Source of the DNA: Calothrix sp. PCC 7716
Lineage (GTDB): Bacteria; Cyanobacteriota; Cyanobacteriia; Cyanobacteriales; Nostocaceae
Direction of reading: 5' to 3'
Assembly (NCBI RefSeq): GCF_019977735.1
Contig: NZ_AP025018.1
Location: 5,894,580 to 5,958,579 of the forward strand
DNA length: 64,000 nucleotides
The position numbers and the translations under genes were made by a program. How positions within the stretch are numbered: the stretch's first letter is position 1; each line of letters opens with the position of its first letter. This document shows, one piece after another, positions 61,722 through 64,000 of the stretch. The notes under the pieces are model-generated. The model saw only the letters and a list, made by a program, of their open reading frames with translations. It had not been told where the DNA came from and searched no databases.

Positions 61722-63125
61722 TTCTAACGAATTAATTATCGTAGTCGCAATACTTAAATATTTATCGTATTCGCTTTCGGTGGCAGAATAAGTGACTATA
61801 TACGCAGTATTATCTTTAACAGTCCAAACAGCTTTTCTTTTAATACCTATTTTATTATCTTTGCCAGAATACACTACTTCATGAGTTGGCAGTGGTATAT
61901 TTGGTAACGTGATAGAGCGTGATTCGTGTATTTTTGCTTCAGGGAAAAACTGGATTATTTCGTTTACTTTTAAATTTGTATATTCTGATAATACAAGCGG
62001 TCGTTTCAAAGGCTGTACTTCAAATATTACCTCGGCGCCTGTATCTGAATTATTTCTGTCATAAGGGGAAAACCGAGCTAGTTCACCTGTGGTTTTATCT
62101 TCAACTTCGTTTTTGACCCAATTTTGAGGATATTTAATTTTGATTGCGTAATTTAAATTTTCGTAAACAGAAAAATTTACAGGAAACAATAACAGTGGAG
62201 CAGTAATTAATTGCTGTATTACTTTATGCGTCACTGGTAAAACAGCTACTGAAATTATTAATATAGTAATCACAGATACTGATGCGACTTTTTTCTTAGT
62301 GTTCCATAGCGACTCTAATAGCGTGGGTTGTTCGAGCTTTGACAGTGCTTGTAAAACTTCTGGAACTGACTGGTAACGGCGCCGATGGTCACGGCAAATC
62401 ATTTTGTCTATAATTGCAGCTAGTTGAGGGTTAACGTCCCGCTTATTCCAGACAACTTCGGGTTTTTTTTGTAGCGTATCAGGATTTATACCTGTTAATC
62501 CCTGAATACAAGTCATTCCCACAGCATAAATATCACTATTAAACTTTGGATTACCATCACGCTGCTCAACAGGTGTGTAACCAGGGGTGCCAATTACTGT
62601 AATACCCTGACTTGTTTCCATTACTGCTGTAATTTCTTTGACGGCGCCGAAGTCAATTAAAGTGATTCTATTATCAGATGCGCGTCGAATTAGATTTGCT
62701 GGCTTAACATCACGGTGAATAACTTGCTCTGTATGAACAAATTCCAATATCTGTAACAAATCTTTTAAAAAATTAATAGCTTGCTCCTCGTTCCATTTTT
62801 GCCCTTTGGCTAATTCTTTACTAAGGAGGGTTCCGGGAATATACTCTTGAACGAGGTAAAATTCTTGATTTTCCTCGAAATGCGCCAAAAGTCGCGGAAT
62901 TTGGTCGTGAGTACCAACTCTATATAATACTTGAGCTTCACGCTCAAATAAACGCGCGGCTATTTCTAAAGACTCAGAATCTGTAAATATAGGCTTTAGC
63001 AGCTTGACAACACAGTGAGGATTCCCAGGTAAATCCATATCAAGAGCCAGATAAGTCTCGCTAAATCCTCCTTTACCTAAGTCCCGGATAATTTGGTAGC
63101 GTCCTCGGAGCTTTGTTTCCAACAT
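61713..63125 (-). CDS. Serine/threonine protein kinase
   Basis: 470 residues. Kinase domain (about 10-270): YQIIRDLGKGGFSETYLALD, Lys41 in VVKLLKP, HRDVKPANL (Asp139), IDFGAVKE (Asp158) and IGTPGYTPVEQRDG in the activation segment. A transmembrane helix (about 285-305) follows and an exported C-terminal domain of about 160 residues of unknown type (KIKYPQNWVKNEVEDKTTGELARFSPY). A Hanks-type eukaryote-like kinase of the cyanobacterial group with 'GGFSETYLA'. Overlaps the regulator gene's 3' end by nine bases (convergent). Confidence 0.92.
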   Translation of the reverse strand: MLETKLRGRYQIIRDLGKGGFSETYLALDMDLPGNPHCVVKLLKPIFTDSESLEIAARLFEREAQVLYRVGTHDQIPRLLAHFEENQEFYLVQEYIPGTLLSKELAKGQKWNEEQAINFLKDLLQILEFVHTEQVIHRDVKPANLIRRASDNRITLIDFGAVKEITAVMETSQGITVIGTPGYTPVEQRDGNPKFNSDIYAVGMTCIQGLTGINPDTLQKKPEVVWNKRDVNPQLAAIIDKMICRDHRRRYQSVPEVLQALSKLEQPTLLESLWNTKKKVASVSVITILIISVAVLPVTHKVIQQLITAPLLLFPVNFSVYENLNYAIKIKYPQNWVKNEVEDKTTGELARFSPYDRNNSDTGAEVIFEVQPLKRPLVLSEYTNLKVNEIIQFFPEAKIHESRSITLPNIPLPTHEVVYSGKDNKIGIKRKAVWTVKDNTAYIVTYSATESEYDKYLSIATTIINSLELL

Positions 63126-63311
63126 CGAATAAACCCTTGCATCGGAGACGTTTTGCTCGCAGTTGTCAATCCTACGTTCGATTTCGATTGTTACACAGAT
63201 TTTTATCGAGTGAAAGTTTTTTCGGAACCATTAAGCCTATGTTTTTGAAGCATTGCTAGAAAATGTTACCTTCACCATTCTAATATTGAATATTAAAATC
63301 TAACAGAGAGC

Positions 63312-64000
63312 ATGGCAGACCTCACACCTAATTCGAGTTTTAGTTTAACGATTCGGCTAGAAATTCCCAACCGCGTGGGAATGCTTGCTACCGTTACAAA
63401 AGCAATTGCTACAAGCGGTGGTAATTTTGGGCAAATTGATTTAATTGAGCAAACGCGCAGCGTCACGACTCGTGATATTACCGTTGATGCAGCTTCTACC
63501 GAACACGCAGAAACAATAGTACAAGCGGTAAAAGCTTTGCCCGACATTAAAGTTCTTGACGTGTATGACCGCACGTTTAATTTACATCGTGGTGGCAAAA
63601 TTAGCATTACCAGCCGAATTCAGCTTAAAAGCGTATCCGATTTAGCAATGGCTTATACTCCTGGAGTCGGAAGAGTTTGCCGTGCTATCGCTGAAAATCC
63701 TGATGATGTTTACAACTTTACCATTAAACGAAATACTGTTGCCATTGTTACAGATGGAAGTGCCGTTTTAGGGTTAGGTAATTTAGGTGCAGAAGCATCT
63801 TTACCTGTAATGGAAGGTAAAGCGATGCTCTTTAAAGAATTTGCTGGTATTGATGCTTTCCCCATCTGCCTAGCAACACAAGATACCGATGAAATTGTCC
63901 GTACAGTCAAAAATTTAGCCCCAGTTTTTGGAGGTGTAAATTTAGAAGATATTGCTGCTCCCCGTTGTTTTGAAATTGAGCAAAGGTTACGCGAAGAATT
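63312..64000 (+). CDS. NAD-dependent malic enzyme with N-terminal ACT domain (partial)
   Basis: The window ends after about 229 codons. An ACT domain (residues 10-80; FSLTIRLEIPNRVGMLATVTKAIATSGGNFGQIDLI) is followed by the start of the malic enzyme domain: ISSRIQLKSVSDLAMAYTPGVGRVCRAIAENPDDVYNFTIKRNTVAIVTDGSAVLGLGNLGAEASLPVMEGKAMLFKEFAGIDAFPICL. The YTPGVG and LGLGNLG motifs are characteristic. Start ATG 63312 with AGAGAG upstream. The enzyme decarboxylates malate to pyruvate; the ACT domain suggests small-molecule regulation. Confidence 0.93.
   Translation, partial: MADLTPNSSFSLTIRLEIPNRVGMLATVTKAIATSGGNFGQIDLIEQTRSVTTRDITVDAASTEHAETIVQAVKALPDIKVLDVYDRTFNLHRGGKISITSRIQLKSVSDLAMAYTPGVGRVCRAIAENPDDVYNFTIKRNTVAIVTDGSAVLGLGNLGAEASLPVMEGKAMLFKEFAGIDAFPICLATQDTDEIVRTVKNLAPVFGGVNLEDIAAPRCFEIEQRLREE

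Noticed and set aside
1-64000. tRNA or rRNA genes and transposase genes
   Set aside because: The gaps were read for tRNA-like T-loops and for transposase motifs (DDE, HUH, serine recombinase); none was convincing.

Overview
The window is cyanobacterial chromosome, most likely from a low-GC filamentous, heterocyst-forming (Nostocales-type) species. The evidence is the light-independent protochlorophyllide reductase subunit ChlB, a high-light-inducible chlorophyll-binding protein, a Mo-nitrogenase C-terminus family protein, a PEP-CTERM protein, a COP23-domain protein, and many heptanucleotide short tandem repeats (CAGCACT/AGTGCTG and GTTAGGA types). The usual HIP1 octamer GCGATCGC was not seen by eye, whereas the palindrome GGCGCC is very frequent (15 copies counted in the first 10 kb).

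Region by region. 1-6.4 kb: Mo-nitro_C protein, a membrane caspase-like protein lacking both catalytic residues, rpmF, a sulfite-oxidase-like molybdoenzyme, about 0.9 kb of decayed dispersed repeats, and a response regulator/histidine kinase. 6.4-17.4 kb: a urease locus (ureD, ureA, ureB; ureC about 5.7 kb away) whose interior and flanks carry small toxin-antitoxin-like genes: MntA/HepT, a frameshifted Phd-like antitoxin, HicBA, DUF433/DUF5615 with a third gene, a DUF6888/DUF6887-type pair, and an HNH gene with a small partner. The interior also holds a NucS/DUF91-type nuclease gene broken by a small inverted-repeat element with target-site duplication. 17.6-24.5 kb: a PEP-CTERM protein, a large Snf2-type helicase with a small partner, and moeA. 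24.6-29.5 kb: RDD protein, rpmG, rpsR, an RNase II/R gene, a broken DUF2157 gene with its GDYXXLXY partner, and a GNAT protein. 29.6-32 kb: an undescribed two-gene module and a deleted DUF2079 pseudogene. 32-40.6 kb: aroA, a thioredoxin-like protein, an Hlip, thyX interrupted by a mini-intein, dcd, a CobO-like protein with an altered P-loop, an adenylate-kinase-like gene, rph and pgl. 40.8-49.3 kb: a zinc-ribbon/FHA protein, a second FHA protein, an M50-like membrane protease, a secreted protein, chlB, gene remnants, a GNAT protein, and a COP23 plus two trypsin-like protease cluster. 49.6-63.1 kb: a signalling island (CheB-CheR-kinase-receiver hybrid, PAS kinase, FtsH flanked by two small paralogous proteins, CheR-PAS protein, OmpR-type regulator with Hpt and two extra receivers, Ser/Thr kinase). 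The window ends inside a malic enzyme gene with an ACT domain.

How the genes relate. Nucleotide functions (thyX, dcd, an adenylate-kinase-like gene, RNases) and translation genes (L32, L33, S18) are mixed with accessory DNA. The accessory genes are small and overlapping, many are decayed, and intergenic DNA is full of repeat families. In several places a repeat has entered a gene: in frame in ureD, between domains of the OmpR-type regulator, and destructively in the nuclease gene. The 49-63 kb island suggests a multistep phosphorelay or methylation-type signalling set, possibly with regulated proteolysis by its FtsH.

Limits: all family names come from reading motifs by eye; no database search was run.
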